In this document: piece by piece, positions 28,967-37,746 of the stretch | Position numbering within the stretch: position 1 is the first letter of the stretch | Layout of the letters: each line of letters opens with the position of its first letter | Assembly (NCBI RefSeq): GCF_000467105.1 | Contig: NZ_BATI01000010.1 | Location: 1-64,000, forward strand | Length of the DNA stretch: 64,000 bases | From: Aquipseudomonas alcaligenes NBRC 14159 | GTDB taxonomy: Bacteria; Pseudomonadota; Gammaproteobacteria; Pseudomonadales; Pseudomonadaceae | Direction: 5' to 3' | Program-made: the position numbers and the translations under genes | The notes under the pieces: model-generated | Databases searched by the model: none | The model's input: only the letters and a program-made list of their open reading frames with translations | Told to the model about the DNA's origin: nothing

Positions 28967-29767
28967 ATGCACCCTCTGCTGCCCAGTCTCGCCGCCGCCG
29001 GCCTGTATGCCGGCGCCACCCTCTACCAGGGATCGCGTTTCGCCCGCCACCAAGCGTCGGACAAGCGTCTGCTCGGCCTGCTCGGCGCGCTCGCCCTGCT
29101 CGCCCATGCACTCAGCCTGAGCCTGCAGCTGCTGCCGGGCAGCGGCCTCAATCTGGATTTCTTCAACGCCTCCAGCCTGATCGCCTGCGCCGTCATCGCC
29201 CTGATCCTGATCGGCACGACCCGCATCCCGGTGGAGAACCTGCTGCTGCCGCTGTTCCCGCTCGGTGCGCTGACCGTGCTGCTGGCCCAGTTTGCCCCGG
29301 CCGGCACCAGCCAGCCGATCCAGGAGGCGCCCGGCATCCTCGCGCACATCCTGCTGTCGATCCTGGCCTACGGCCTGCTGACCATAGCCATGTTCCAGGC
29401 CCTGCTGCTGTCGCTGCAGGATCACCAGCTCAAGCACAAGCACCCATCCGGGCTGATCCGCAACTTCCCGCCACTGCAGACCATGGAGAGCCTGCTGTTC
29501 GGCTTCCTCTGGGCCGGCTGGGTGGCACTTTCGCTGTCGCTGCTGTCCGGCTGGCTGTTCTTCGAGGACCTGTTCGCCCAGCACCTGGTGCACAAGACCG
29601 TGCTGTCATGCATCGCCTGGGTCGTGTTCGCCGTGCTGCTGTGGGGCCGCCACCAGCTGGGCTGGCGTGGGCACAAGGCGATTCGCTGGACCCTGGCCGG
29701 CTTCTGCCTGCTGATGCTCGCCTACTTCGGCAGCAAGCTGGTCCGCGAATTCATCCTGCATATCTGA
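28967..29767 (+). CDS. Inner membrane cytochrome c assembly-family protein YpjD
   Basis: A 266-aa polytopic membrane protein of the CcsA/CcmC-like (YpjD) family. The N-terminus MHPLLPSLAAAGLYAGATLYQG precedes a set of about eight hydrophobic helices. The family-typical stretch HILLSILAYGLLTIAMFQALLL contains a conserved His in the membrane, and a WxGW-like GFLWAGWVALSLSLLSGWLFFEDLF and HKTVLSCIAWVVFAVLLWGRHQLGWRG end follow. Haem handling is suggested by the family; the role of YpjD itself is not established. It sits next to a CorC-like gene, 6 bases apart, on the plus strand. Confidence 0.88.
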   Translation: MHPLLPSLAAAGLYAGATLYQGSRFARHQASDKRLLGLLGALALLAHALSLSLQLLPGSGLNLDFFNASSLIACAVIALILIGTTRIPVENLLLPLFPLGALTVLLAQFAPAGTSQPIQEAPGILAHILLSILAYGLLTIAMFQALLLSLQDHQLKHKHPSGLIRNFPPLQTMESLLFGFLWAGWVALSLSLLSGWLFFEDLFAQHLVHKTVLSCIAWVVFAVLLWGRHQLGWRGHKAIRWTLAGFCLLMLAYFGSKLVREFILHI

Positions 29768-29773
29768 CGCGCC

Positions 29774-30679
29774 ATGAACCTCGCCCCCTATGAGTGGTGG
29801 CTCGGCGCGGCAATCCTGCTGTTCGGCGGACTGCTCCTACTGCGCGAGCGCAACCTGCTGCCCTTCTCCCTGCGCCGCCCCAGCCGCCAGGACCGCACCC
29901 ATGGTGCACCACGCCATGAGCGGCGCCGCACTCCACGAAGCGGCACGCTGCAGGAGGAACGCCAGCAGCGCCAGCACGCCCTGCTGCAACTGCTGGAGCT
30001 GGAGAAGGTCACGGTCGACGACATCATGATCCCGCGCAGCGAGATCGTCGGCATCGACCTGAACGACGAGCTGCCGCAACTGGTCGAGCAACTGCGTAGC
30101 GTCGGCCATACCCGCCTGCCGGTATATCGCGGCGATATCAACCAGATCGAGGGCATCGTGCACATGCGCCGCCTGGCGGCCCTGCTGACGCAGAACCGCC
30201 TGAGCCATGCAACACTGCTGGAAAGCTGCGTGCCCGCCTACTTCGTGCCCGAGGGCACACCACTGGCGACGCAACTGGTGAACTTTCAGGCCGAGAAGCG
30301 CCGCCTGGGGCTGGTGGTTGACGAGTATGGCGACGTACAGGGCATCGTCACCCTGGAAGACCTGCTGGACGAGATCATCGGTGACTTCAGCCACGCCGAA
30401 GGCGAGGAAAACCCGGACATCCACCCCCAGGCCGACGGCACACGGATCATCGATGGCTCGGCCAGCATCCGCGAGATCAACAAGACCCTCGGCTGGCACC
30501 TGCCCAGCGAAGGCCCGAAGACTCTAAACGGCCTGGTCACCGAAGCCCTGGAGACCATTCCGGACAGCCCGGTGTGCCTGAAGATCGGCCCCTACCGCCT
30601 GGAAATCCTCGACTCCGGCGACAACCGGGTAAAGAGCGTGCGCATCTGGCAGGGCCGGGTCAATCGCTCAGCGGAATAA
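29774..30679 (+). CDS. CorC/HlyC-family CBS domain transporter accessory protein
   Basis: A 301-aa protein. One N-terminal hydrophobic helix (about residues 8-23, WWLGAAILLFGGLLLL) precedes an arginine-rich linker, then two CBS domains (VDDIMIPRSEIVGIDL and the VNFQAEKRRLGLVVDEYGDVQGIVTLEDLLDEIIGD repeat), and a C-terminal CorC_HlyC domain (from about 225, IIDGSASIREINKTLGWHLPSE). It lacks a four-helix DUF21 membrane domain. Family members act in magnesium and cobalt efflux or homeostasis; this is inferred here. It follows ypjD by 6 bases and overlaps the convergent SGNH gene by 20 bp. Confidence 0.88.
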   Translation: MNLAPYEWWLGAAILLFGGLLLLRERNLLPFSLRRPSRQDRTHGAPRHERRRTPRSGTLQEERQQRQHALLQLLELEKVTVDDIMIPRSEIVGIDLNDELPQLVEQLRSVGHTRLPVYRGDINQIEGIVHMRRLAALLTQNRLSHATLLESCVPAYFVPEGTPLATQLVNFQAEKRRLGLVVDEYGDVQGIVTLEDLLDEIIGDFSHAEGEENPDIHPQADGTRIIDGSASIREINKTLGWHLPSEGPKTLNGLVTEALETIPDSPVCLKIGPYRLEILDSGDNRVKSVRIWQGRVNRSAE

Positions 30680-31391
30680 GCTGCTCGGCCAGCCCCTCAC
30701 CCCATACCCGGTAACCCAGCGCCGACGGGTGATAGCCATCGCGCGCCAGATACTCCTCGGCGAACTCCAGCTCTAGCCGCGCATACTGCGCGCACTCCTG
30801 CGCACTGAGGCGACGCAACTCGGCATCCAGCAGGGCCGCACGCAGCCCCAGCAGACGCCGCAGCAGCCAGGGTAAGGCGCTGAAGTGCTGGATCGGCGGC
30901 ACGCCGGTGAACACAACCCGCTCCCCCCGTGCGCTCAACGCCCGACTGAGCGCACGCAGCGAGTCCTCCCAGCGCGCCAGCGAACTCAGGTGCGTGGTGT
31001 CATTGACGCCGAACACCAGCAGCACCAGGTCCGCCGGCTCGCTAAGCGCCAGGGGCAGCAGGCGCTCGCAGGCCTCGCCCGCCGTGATGCCGTTCTCGCC
31101 GCAGGCGCGCCAGGCCACCGGGCGCTGCAGGCGCGCCGCCAGGGCCTGCGCCAGCTGGCCCGCCAGCGCCGCCTCCTGGGCCTCGACACCGACGCCGGCG
31201 ACCGTGGATTCGCCGATCAGCAGCAGGCGTAGCGGCGCACCGCCAAGCCCCGTGCCCGCCAGGCCGCTCTGCGCCCCGGCAGCCGGTGGCAGGCGCAGCG
31301 CGGTGCGCCGGGTATGCAGCGCCAGCGGCAAGGCCAGCGGCAATGAGGCGAGCGCCAGGCCCCACCACAGCCCGGCGCGCAGGCGGCTCAC
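30660..31391 (-). CDS. SGNH/GDSL hydrolase family protein
   Basis: A 243-aa hydrolase. The GTG at 31391 overlaps the purT TGA (GTGA), which fixes the start and suggests coupling. A hydrophobic segment (residues 6-24, [20 protein letters not shown]) anchors or exports it. Block I is [13 protein letters not shown] with Glu in place of the usual Asp but the nucleophilic Ser kept; block III is FGVNDTTH; block V is DGYHPS with the catalytic Asp and His. Esterase or lipase activity is inferred. Last gene of the minus-strand operon nudix-gammaCA-DUF1289-purT. Overlaps the CorC-like gene. Confidence 0.85.
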   Translation of the reverse strand: MSRLRAGLWWGLALASLPLALPLALHTRRTALRLPPAAGAQSGLAGTGLGGAPLRLLLIGESTVAGVGVEAQEAALAGQLAQALAARLQRPVAWRACGENGITAGEACERLLPLALSEPADLVLLVFGVNDTTHLSSLARWEDSLRALSRALSARGERVVFTGVPPIQHFSALPWLLRRLLGLRAALLDAELRRLSAQECAQYARLELEFAEEYLARDGYHPSALGYRVWGEGLAEQLIPLSD

Positions 31392-32569
31392 AGCTCGACC
31401 TTGACCGCCTCGGACGCCCGCATCGCCTTGGCCCGCGCCGCCTCGATGCTTTCGTCGCGGGCCAGGGCCACGCCCATGCGCCGCTGGCCGTCCACCTCCG
31501 GCTTGCCGAACAGGCGCAGCGCGGTGTCCGCCTCGGCCAGGGCCGCGCCGAGGTTGGCGAAGGCCACCTGCTGCGAGGTGCCCTCGACCAGGATCACCGA
31601 GGAGGCCGAGGGGCCGAACTGGCGAATCGTCGGGATCGGCAGGCCGAGAATCGCCCGTGCGTGCAGGGCGAACTCGGACAGGTCCTGGGAGATCAGCGTT
31701 ACCAGGCCGGTGTCGTGCGGGCGCGGCGAGACTTCGCTGAACCACACCTGGTCGCCCTTGATGAACAGCTCCACGCCGAACAGACCACGTCCACCGAGGC
31801 CCTCGGTGACGGCCAGGGCCACCCGCTCGGACTCGGCCAGGGCCTTGGCGCTCATCGCCTGCGGCTGCCAGGACTCGTGGTAGTCGCCCTTGACCTGGCG
31901 ATGGCCGACCGGCGCACAGAACGAAGTGCCACCGACATGACGCACGGTGAGCAGGGTGATCTCGTAGTCGAAGTCGATGAAGCCTTCCACGATCACCCGT
32001 CCCTTGCCGGCGCGGCCGCCTTCCTGAGCGTAGTCCCAGGAAGCCTGCAGGTCGGCGTAACTCTTCAGCACGCTCTGGCCCTTGCCGGAGGAGCTCATGA
32101 TCGGCTTGACCACACAGGGGTAGCCGACCGCTTTCACCGCCTCGACATAGTCCTCGAAGGTGTCGGCGAAGTGGTAGGGCGAAGTCGGCAGGCCCAGCTC
32201 CTCCGCGGCCAGGCGGCGGATGCCCTCGCGGTTCATGGTCAGCTTGGCGGCGCGGGCGGTGGGCACCACGGTGAAGCCCTCGGCTTCCAGCTCGACCAGG
32301 GTGTCGGTGGCGATGGCCTCGATCTCCGGGACGATGTAGTGCGGCTGCTCCGCCTCGATCACCGCGCGCAGGGCCGCACCGTCGAGCATGCTGAGCACAT
32401 GGCTGCGGTGCGCCACCTGCATGGCCGGGGCATTGGCGTAGCGGTCGACGGCGATCACTTCGCAGCCCAGGCGCTGCAGCTCGATCACCACTTCCTTGCC
32501 CAGCTCGCCGGAGCCACAGAGCAGGACGCGGGTCGCGGTGGGCGACAAGGGGGTGCCGATACGGGGCAT
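31388..32569 (-). CDS. purT: Formate-dependent phosphoribosylglycinamide formyltransferase PurT
   Basis: A 393-aa ATP-grasp enzyme converting GAR to formyl-GAR with formate in purine synthesis. The N-terminal [36 protein letters not shown] precedes the ATP-grasp lid, [16 protein letters not shown], and the metal-binding [25 protein letters not shown]. The start [15 protein letters not shown] at 32569 gives the usual length. It lies 32 bases after DUF1289 and overlaps the downstream SGNH gene. Confidence 0.96.
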   Translation of the reverse strand: MPRIGTPLSPTATRVLLCGSGELGKEVVIELQRLGCEVIAVDRYANAPAMQVAHRSHVLSMLDGAALRAVIEAEQPHYIVPEIEAIATDTLVELEAEGFTVVPTARAAKLTMNREGIRRLAAEELGLPTSPYHFADTFEDYVEAVKAVGYPCVVKPIMSSSGKGQSVLKSYADLQASWDYAQEGGRAGKGRVIVEGFIDFDYEITLLTVRHVGGTSFCAPVGHRQVKGDYHESWQPQAMSAKALAESERVALAVTEGLGGRGLFGVELFIKGDQVWFSEVSPRPHDTGLVTLISQDLSEFALHARAILGLPIPTIRQFGPSASSVILVEGTSQQVAFANLGAALAEADTALRLFGKPEVDGQRRMGVALARDESIEAARAKAMRASEAVKVEL

Positions 32570-32601
32570 GCGGATGTCCTCGGAAAAGGGAGAAAGGGAA
32601 T

Positions 32602-32808
32602 TCAGGGGCGCGCGGGCTGTTGCAGAAACTGCCCGGCGGCGCGGGTGCGCTCGACGCAGCGTTGCAGCACGTCGCGGCGCTCGTCGTTGCTCATGCGCCC
32701 CCACAGGGTGATCTCGGCCGCCGTGCGCTGGCAGCCGATGCAGATGTCGTGGTCGTCCAACGCGCAGACACTCACGCAGGGCGACTTGACCGGTCGTTCG
32801 TCGCTCAC
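32602..32808 (-). CDS. DUF1289 domain protein
   Basis: A 68-aa protein with the four-Cys pattern [22 protein letters not shown] (Cys 11, 15, 22, 25), typical of DUF1289, suggesting metal or Fe-S binding. The Trp-containing [21 protein letters not shown] is the second family block. It starts on the ATGA overlap with the carbonic-anhydrase-like gene, and purT follows. Confidence 0.9.
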   Translation of the reverse strand: MSDERPVKSPCVSVCALDDHDICIGCQRTAAEITLWGRMSNDERRDVLQRCVERTRAAGQFLQQPARP

Positions 32809-33329
32809 GCTTCGTCCTCGACCAGGTCGCGGGCGTAACGCTGGGCGTTGTGTACGTAGTGGGCGGCACTGCCTTCGAGCATCTTCTTCTGCTGCTCGCT
32901 GAGCTCGCGAACCACCTTGCCCGGGCTGCCCATCACCAGGCTGCCGTCGGGGATCACCTTGCCTTCGGGGATCAGGCTGTTGGCGCCGATGATGCAGTAC
33001 TTGCCGATCTTGGCGCCGTTGAGGATCACCGCGTTGATGCCGATCAGGCTGTAATCGTCCACCGTGCAGCCGTGCATCATCACGTTGTGGCCGACGGTGA
33101 CGCCCTTGCCGAGGGTCAGCGGAAAACCCATGTCGGTGTGCATCACCGTGCCGTCCTGCACGTTGCTGTTCTCGCCGATATGGATCAGCTCGTTGTCGCC
33201 GCGCAGCACGGCGCCGAACCAGACGCTGGCGCCCTTGTCCAGGCGCACCTTGCCGATCACCGCCGCAGTCGGCGCGATCCAGCTCTCGGGATGGGCCTCG
33301 ACGCGTGCGTCACCCAGGCGGTACTTCAT
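32805..33329 (-). CDS. Gamma-carbonic-anhydrase-like hexapeptide-repeat protein
   Basis: A 174-aa left-handed beta-helix protein. Hexapeptide repeats run from residue 20 to 130 ([39 protein letters not shown]). Metal-ligand histidines of the gamma-class type appear in [15 protein letters not shown]. Zinc-dependent carbonic anhydrase activity is possible but many relatives (e.g. YrdA-like) have no known activity. It overlaps DUF1289 by 4 bp and follows the nudix gene by 11 bp. Confidence 0.9.
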   Translation of the reverse strand: MKYRLGDARVEAHPESWIAPTAAVIGKVRLDKGASVWFGAVLRGDNELIHIGENSNVQDGTVMHTDMGFPLTLGKGVTVGHNVMMHGCTVDDYSLIGINAVILNGAKIGKYCIIGANSLIPEGKVIPDGSLVMGSPGKVVRELSEQQKKMLEGSAAHYVHNAQRYARDLVEDEA

Positions 33330-33340
33330 GGTGAATCCTC

Positions 33341-33949
33341 TCAGACCTTGATGACCCGGACCGACGGTTGCGGCGGCTGCGCCAGGTCGATGCCGGCGCC
33401 GAAGGCGACATTGACCAGTTCGACGATCATCACCGCCGTCAGACCCCAGATCTTGTAGTTGTCGTAGTGATAACAGGGCACGTACCAGCTGCGCCCCTCG
33501 TAGTCGATGCGATGGGTGACCTCGCGCGGGGTCTCCAGGAAAAAGCGCAGCGGCACCGAGAACACCGAGGCGATCTCGTCGTCGTTGGCGCGGTACTCGA
33601 CGTAGTCCGGCACCACGCCGACATAGGGCGTGACATGAATGCCGAAGCGCGACACCAGCGGGCTGAGCGGACCGACGATTTCCACCAGGCCGGGCGGCAG
33701 GCCCACCTCCTCCTCCGCCTCGCGCAGGGCGGTGAAGGCCAGGTCGGGGTCGGTGGCATCACGGCGGCCGCCGGGGAAGGCCACTTCACCACCGTGGGTG
33801 GACAGGCCGCTGGCGCGCAGGGTCAGCACCAGTTCCGGGTCGTCGCTGCGGGTCAGCGGCACCAGCACGGCCGCCTGCGGGTGCTGCCGGTCGGTCTCCA
33901 GGATGCGTGGACTGTGGCCGCGCACGCGCTGCAGGAGCTCGTCGAGCAT
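33341..33949 (-). CDS. Nudix hydrolase, CoA pyrophosphatase-like (NudL)
   Basis: A 202-aa nudix protein. The nudix box is visible as [29 protein letters not shown] (Gly, then REAEEEVGL with the metal-binding Glu). The NudL/YeaB-type segment [21 protein letters not shown] precedes it. It likely cleaves CoA or similar nucleotides into phosphopantetheine and ADP; substrate is inferred. First gene of the minus-strand operon with the gamma-CA-like protein, DUF1289 and purT, and divergent from another nudix gene. Confidence 0.87.
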   Translation of the reverse strand: MLDELLQRVRGHSPRILETDRQHPQAAVLVPLTRSDDPELVLTLRASGLSTHGGEVAFPGGRRDATDPDLAFTALREAEEEVGLPPGLVEIVGPLSPLVSRFGIHVTPYVGVVPDYVEYRANDDEIASVFSVPLRFFLETPREVTHRIDYEGRSWYVPCYHYDNYKIWGLTAVMIVELVNVAFGAGIDLAQPPQPSVRVIKV

Positions 33950-34095
33950 GATGATTCTCGGTTCTTCAGGGTTCTGTTCTTCTGCCCGGCATCATGGCAC
34001 GAAGGCGCGGCCCGCCCAATACCCCAGACGCGCCGGGCGGCTTGCCGAGCTCGCCCGGCGGCGCCAACATGGGCAACGAATCAGGAGAACGCGGC

Positions 34096-34641
34096 ATGAA
34101 ATTCTGCAGCCAGTGCGGCGGTCCGGTGGAGCAGCGCATTCCCCAGGGCGACAATCGCCTGCGCTACGTCTGCCCGCAGTGCCAGACCATCCATTACCAG
34201 AACCCGCGCATCGTCGCCGGCTGCCTGCCGGTATGGGGCGAGCAGGTGCTGCTGTGCCGTCGCGCCATCGAACCGCGCCGCGGCTTCTGGACCCTGCCGG
34301 CCGGCTTCATGGAGAACGGCGAGACCATGGCCGAGGCGGCCATGCGCGAGACCGACGAGGAAGCCTGCGCGCGGGTGCGTGACCTGCACCTCTACACCCT
34401 GTTCGACCTGCCGCACATCAGCCAGCTGTACGTATTCTTCCGCGCCGAACTGATCGACCTGGAATTCCGCGCCGGCGAGGAGAGCCTGGAGGTGCAGCTG
34501 TTCCACGAACACGAGGTGCCGTGGCAGGAACTGGCCTTCCCCACCGTCGGCCGCACCCTCAAGTGCTTCTTCGCCGACCGCCGCGAGCAGCACTACCCGA
34601 TCCGCAACGAGGGCATGGCGCCGCTGCGCCCGCGCGACTGA
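34096..34641 (+). CDS. Zinc-ribbon nudix hydrolase
   Basis: A 181-aa protein. An N-terminal zinc ribbon, CSQCGGPVEQ...YVCPQCQTIHYQNP, leads to a nudix domain with box GFMENGETMAEAAMRETDEEACARV (Gly, RETDEE). The combination resembles the NADH-pyrophosphatase type (NudC-like) without its large N-terminal domain; a substrate is not certain. The start at 34096 has GGAG 8 bases upstream and gives MKFCSQCGG; the frame also opens at 33994 but the extension is Arg/Pro/Gly-rich. Confidence 0.86.
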   Translation: MKFCSQCGGPVEQRIPQGDNRLRYVCPQCQTIHYQNPRIVAGCLPVWGEQVLLCRRAIEPRRGFWTLPAGFMENGETMAEAAMRETDEEACARVRDLHLYTLFDLPHISQLYVFFRAELIDLEFRAGEESLEVQLFHEHEVPWQELAFPTVGRTLKCFFADRREQHYPIRNEGMAPLRPRD

Positions 34642-34693
34642 GGGCGTCTATAGTCCTTGCTGGACCCGTGACCGGCCAGCACAAGGAGGCACC

Positions 34694-34924
34694 ATGGACA
34701 CCAGCGAACACAACCTGAGCGGCCTGTTCAAGCAGCTCGGCCTGGCCAACGGCAAGGCCGAGATCGAAGCCTTCCTGCGCGAGCACCGCCTGGCCGAGGG
34801 CCAGGCCCTGCCCAAGGCGCCATTCTGGAACAAGGCCCAGGCGCAGTTCCTCAGCGAGGCGCTGGCCGATGACTCGGACTGGGCCGAGCTGGCCGACGAA
34901 CTGGCCGTGCTGTTGTCGCCCTGA
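34694..34924 (+). CDS. DUF2789 domain protein
   Basis: A 76-aa helical protein of the DUF2789 family, with the sequence NLSGLFKQLGLANGKAEIEAFLREHRLAEGQALPKAPFWN. Function is unknown. AAGGAGG lies 6 bases before the ATG. It follows the zinc-ribbon nudix gene by 52 bp and ends one base before the stop of a convergent gene. Confidence 0.86.
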   Translation: MDTSEHNLSGLFKQLGLANGKAEIEAFLREHRLAEGQALPKAPFWNKAQAQFLSEALADDSDWAELADELAVLLSP

Positions 34925-34925
34925 A

Positions 34926-35804
34926 TCAGAGCGCCAGCGGCAGCCGCAACAGGCTGGCCGCCACCAGCGGGTCGTCGGCGTCGGTCACCAGCAGCAGGTT
35001 GCCGTCTGCGGCCAGGGCGATACCCTCGACCTTCCACCGCCCCGCCAGCTGCGCCAGACGACGCACCCGCCCGTCGGCCTCCACCAGACCGATCACCGCC
35101 CCCAGACAGGCCCCGTCGTTGTAGCTGTCCGCAGTGTTCTCGGCCACCGCGCTGAACAGCCAGCGGCCATCGGCCAGTGCGGCACCATCGGTAAAGCCCA
35201 GGGCCACGCCCTGCAGTTCGCCCAGCTCCAGCCGCTGGATGGCGCGCGGCGCCGGCGCCTCGCCTGTACCCAGCAGCCAGTCACGCAGCGCGGGCCAGGC
35301 ATAACGGACGGCGGCGTTGCTCGCTTGCCCCTGGTTGCCACGCTGCAGCAGGAGAAATTCGTCGCCGAGCAGGAAGCCGCCCTCGATATTCAGATCGGCA
35401 AACTGCGCGTGCAGCGGCCGGTACAGCGGCGCCAGGTCGATCAGCCTCGGCGCGGCCTGCTCGGTCAACCCCAGCAGCACCCCGCGCTGGCGGCCTGGGG
35501 TCGAACCGGAGCCCAGTGCCAGCAGCGCACCCTGGGCAAAATCGGCCATGGCCGGCAACAGCGCCAGCGCCTCCAGATCGGGTTTGGCCGCCTTGCGGGC
35601 CTTCTTCTCGGCCGGCAGGCTGCCTTCGAACAACCGCACCAGGCGTCCCGGCGCGGGGTCGCCAAGGTCGAACAGGCCAAGATGCAGCTCGTCGTCGGCC
35701 ACCACGAACAGGCGCTCGGCCACCCGTACCAGGGCGCTGGCCGCACTCAGGTGCGCCTGCGGCAATTGCAGCTCACGTAACAGTTCGGGCTGGGACATCT
35801 TCAT
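34926..35804 (-). CDS. Conserved hypothetical protein (beta-propeller-like)
   Basis: A 292-aa protein with no signal peptide or membrane segment. Repeated short strand patterns (SALVRVAERLFVVADDELHLGLFDLGD, DAFAQGALLALGSGSTPGRQRGVLL-like, VALGFTDGAALADGRWLFSAVAE, VEGIALAADGNLLLVTDADDP) suggest a beta-propeller fold; I believe this corresponds to a conserved family (perhaps DUF6929), but cannot check. Function is unknown. It is convergent with the DUF2789 gene. Confidence 0.7.
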   Translation of the reverse strand: MKMSQPELLRELQLPQAHLSAASALVRVAERLFVVADDELHLGLFDLGDPAPGRLVRLFEGSLPAEKKARKAAKPDLEALALLPAMADFAQGALLALGSGSTPGRQRGVLLGLTEQAAPRLIDLAPLYRPLHAQFADLNIEGGFLLGDEFLLLQRGNQGQASNAAVRYAWPALRDWLLGTGEAPAPRAIQRLELGELQGVALGFTDGAALADGRWLFSAVAENTADSYNDGACLGAVIGLVEADGRVRRLAQLAGRWKVEGIALAADGNLLLVTDADDPLVAASLLRLPLAL

Positions 35805-35926
35805 CTCCTGGGTCGGCGCCCGATGCTAACCAGGCTTCCGTCCGACTGGCGAGCATTGAACATCGTTCTCGGCATAGGCAGACTCTCGCGCTATAACAAA
35901 CTCGATACTCTGCCCGGAACATCGCA

Positions 35927-36430
35927 ATGCGCTGGTTGATCGCCCTACTCTGTATTTCTGTCGTCAGCCTGAGCCACGCTTCCACGGCCCCCACCCTGCG
36001 CGGCAAGCCGGTGGACAAGGTGCTGGTGGTCAAATCGGAGCGCAAGCTGCACCTGATGGGGCGCGGCGAAGTGCTCAAGTCCTATCGCATTTCGCTGGGC
36101 AAGGAGCCCACCGGCGCCAAGGTGCGCGAGGGCGACCTGCGCACCCCGGAAGGCTTCTACTGGATCGACTGGCGCAAGACCAGCGACAAGTACAACCTGT
36201 CGATGCACATCTCCTACCCCAACGCCCGCGATGCCGCGAATGCGCGCAAGAAAGGCGTTTCAGCCGGTGGCATGATCATGATCCATGGCACCCCGCTGGA
36301 TGACGAATACCCCGAGTGGTTCTTCAGTACCCTGGACTGGACCGAAGGCTGCATCGCCATGCGCAACGCCGACATGCGCGAGGTGTGGAGCCTGGTGCAG
36401 GACGGCACGCTGATCGAAATCCGCCCCTGA
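35927..36430 (+). CDS. L,D-transpeptidase family protein (YkuD fold)
   Basis: A 167-aa exported protein with a signal peptide, MRWLIALLCISVVSLSHA. The L,D-transpeptidase domain carries VLVVKSERKLHLMGRGEVLKSYRISLGKEPTGAKVREGDLRTPEGFYWID, then MIMIHGTPLDDEYPEWFFSTLDWTEGCIAMRNADMREVW. The conserved His in IHG and the nucleophilic Cys in GCIAMRN fit catalysis; the usual HGT...SxGCI(R/A)M spacing is present. It would cross-link or modify peptidoglycan; family relatives (e.g. YafK-type) also include amidase-like roles. Monocistronic. Confidence 0.88.
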   Translation: MRWLIALLCISVVSLSHASTAPTLRGKPVDKVLVVKSERKLHLMGRGEVLKSYRISLGKEPTGAKVREGDLRTPEGFYWIDWRKTSDKYNLSMHISYPNARDAANARKKGVSAGGMIMIHGTPLDDEYPEWFFSTLDWTEGCIAMRNADMREVWSLVQDGTLIEIRP

Positions 36431-36611
36431 GGATTGACTGCATGCCGGCCGTGCGTCGCGGGAAGACGCCCAGGCCCCAGCGCGCAGGTTCCTGGATCAG
36501 CCCCTGACCCCAGCTCCGAGTCGGGCGCCTTGTGCATGCGCCCGAACACCATTTGCCCCGCTTTAATTGGCGCGATAAATTGTTGCGCAGATATCGAGCA
36601 GGCATTCCACC

Positions 36612-37061
36612 ATGAAACAAGCGCAATCCTGTGCCGCCCTGCAGCTGGACAACCAGCTGTGCTTCGCGCTGCACTCCACCTCCCTGCTGATGACCAAGGC
36701 CTACAAGCCCCTGCTGCAGAGCATCGGCCTGACCTACCCGCAATACCTGGCCATGCTGGTGCTGTGGGAAGGCGACGGCATCACGGTCGGCGACATTAGC
36801 GCGCGCCTGCTCACCGACCCCGGCTCGCTGACCCCGCTGCTCAAGCGCCTGGAGGCCGAGGGCCTGCTCACCCGCACCCGCAGCAGCGCCGACGAGCGCG
36901 TGGTGGAGCTGCGCCTGACCGAAAAAGGCCGCAGCCTGCAACAGCAAGCCGAACGCTTCCCTGCCTGCATCCTCGAAGCCAGCGGGCAGACACTGGAACA
37001 GATCAACGCCCTGCGTGACCAGATCGTTGCCCTGCGCGACCAGCTGCAGAAGTCTCTCTGA
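36612..37061 (+). CDS. ohrR: MarR-family peroxide sensor OhrR
   Basis: A 149-aa MarR-type winged-helix repressor. The peroxide-sensing Cys is in LDNQLCFALHSTS (Cys17), followed by TYPQYLAMLVLWE, the HTH (ITVGDISARLLTDPGSLTPLLKRLEAEGLL) and wing (TRTRSSADERVVELRLTEKG). Known OhrR proteins release DNA when this Cys is oxidised by organic hydroperoxide. The target, ohr, lies 191 bp downstream on the same strand, and operator-like sequences are present between. Confidence 0.93.
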   Translation: MKQAQSCAALQLDNQLCFALHSTSLLMTKAYKPLLQSIGLTYPQYLAMLVLWEGDGITVGDISARLLTDPGSLTPLLKRLEAEGLLTRTRSSADERVVELRLTEKGRSLQQQAERFPACILEASGQTLEQINALRDQIVALRDQLQKSL

Positions 37062-37160
37062 CCCCCGCCGCCGCCCATTCCAGGGCGGCATCGGCGCACT
37101 CGCCCCCCCCCATCCTGCCGACGCATCGAATCCTTCGCATCGATTCATCTAAAAATTAAC

Positions 37161-37221
37161 TTGCGCGCAAAATTAAATCGCACTAGATTTCGCACCAAGC
37201 ACTTACTTAGTGCGCAAAATT
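37161..37221 (+). promoter_or_regulatory. Candidate ohr promoter and OhrR operator
   Basis: A -35-like TTGCGC (37161-37166) and TAGATT (37184-37189) are 17 bp apart. The palindrome TTGCGCGCAA overlaps the -35. The motif GCGCAAAATT occurs twice, at 37165-37174 and 37212-37221, giving possible paired operators around the promoter. AT-rich character stands out from neighbouring DNA. Confidence 0.45.
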
Positions 37222-37252
37222 TTAGCCAGCAAGTCAAATCGGAGATACCGCC

Positions 37253-37681
37253 ATGCACAGCATCAAAGCCCTCTACACTGCTACCGCCACTGCCACCGGA
37301 GGCCGCGACGGCCGTGCTGTCTCCTCCGACGGCTTCCTCGACGTCAAGCTCACCACCCCGCGCGAACTGGGCGGCGCCGGCGGCGAAGCCACCAACCCCG
37401 AGCAGCTGTTCGCCGCCGGCTACTCCGCCTGCTTCATCGGCGCCCTGAAGTTCGTTGCCAGCCAGAAGAAGCAGGCCCTCCCGGCCGACGCCTCGATCAC
37501 CGGCAAGGTCGGCATCGGTCAGATTCCCGGGGGCTTCGGCCTGGAAGTGGAGCTGAATATCAGCCTGCCGGGCCTGGACCAGGACAGCGCCCAGGCACTG
37601 GTCGACGCCGCCCACCAGGTCTGCCCCTACTCCAACGCCACCCGCGGCAACATCGACGTACGCCTGAACGTCAGCGTCTGA
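37253..37681 (+). CDS. ohr: Organic hydroperoxide resistance protein Ohr
   Basis: A 142-aa thiol peroxidase of the Ohr/OsmC family that reduces organic hydroperoxides, using lipoyl reductant. Catalytic Cys60 ([13 protein letters not shown]) and resolving Cys124 ([12 protein letters not shown]) are both present at the classical positions, as are the N-terminal [17 protein letters not shown] and [11 protein letters not shown] segments. The start has GGAG 8 bases upstream. Induced through OhrR, encoded just upstream. Confidence 0.96.
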   Translation: MHSIKALYTATATATGGRDGRAVSSDGFLDVKLTTPRELGGAGGEATNPEQLFAAGYSACFIGALKFVASQKKQALPADASITGKVGIGQIPGGFGLEVELNISLPGLDQDSAQALVDAAHQVCPYSNATRGNIDVRLNVSV

Positions 37682-37746
37682 CACCCACCGGGCGGGCCTG
37701 CCCCGCAGCGCCCGCCGCCATAGCCCGCGCCACGAGGACCCGAATC

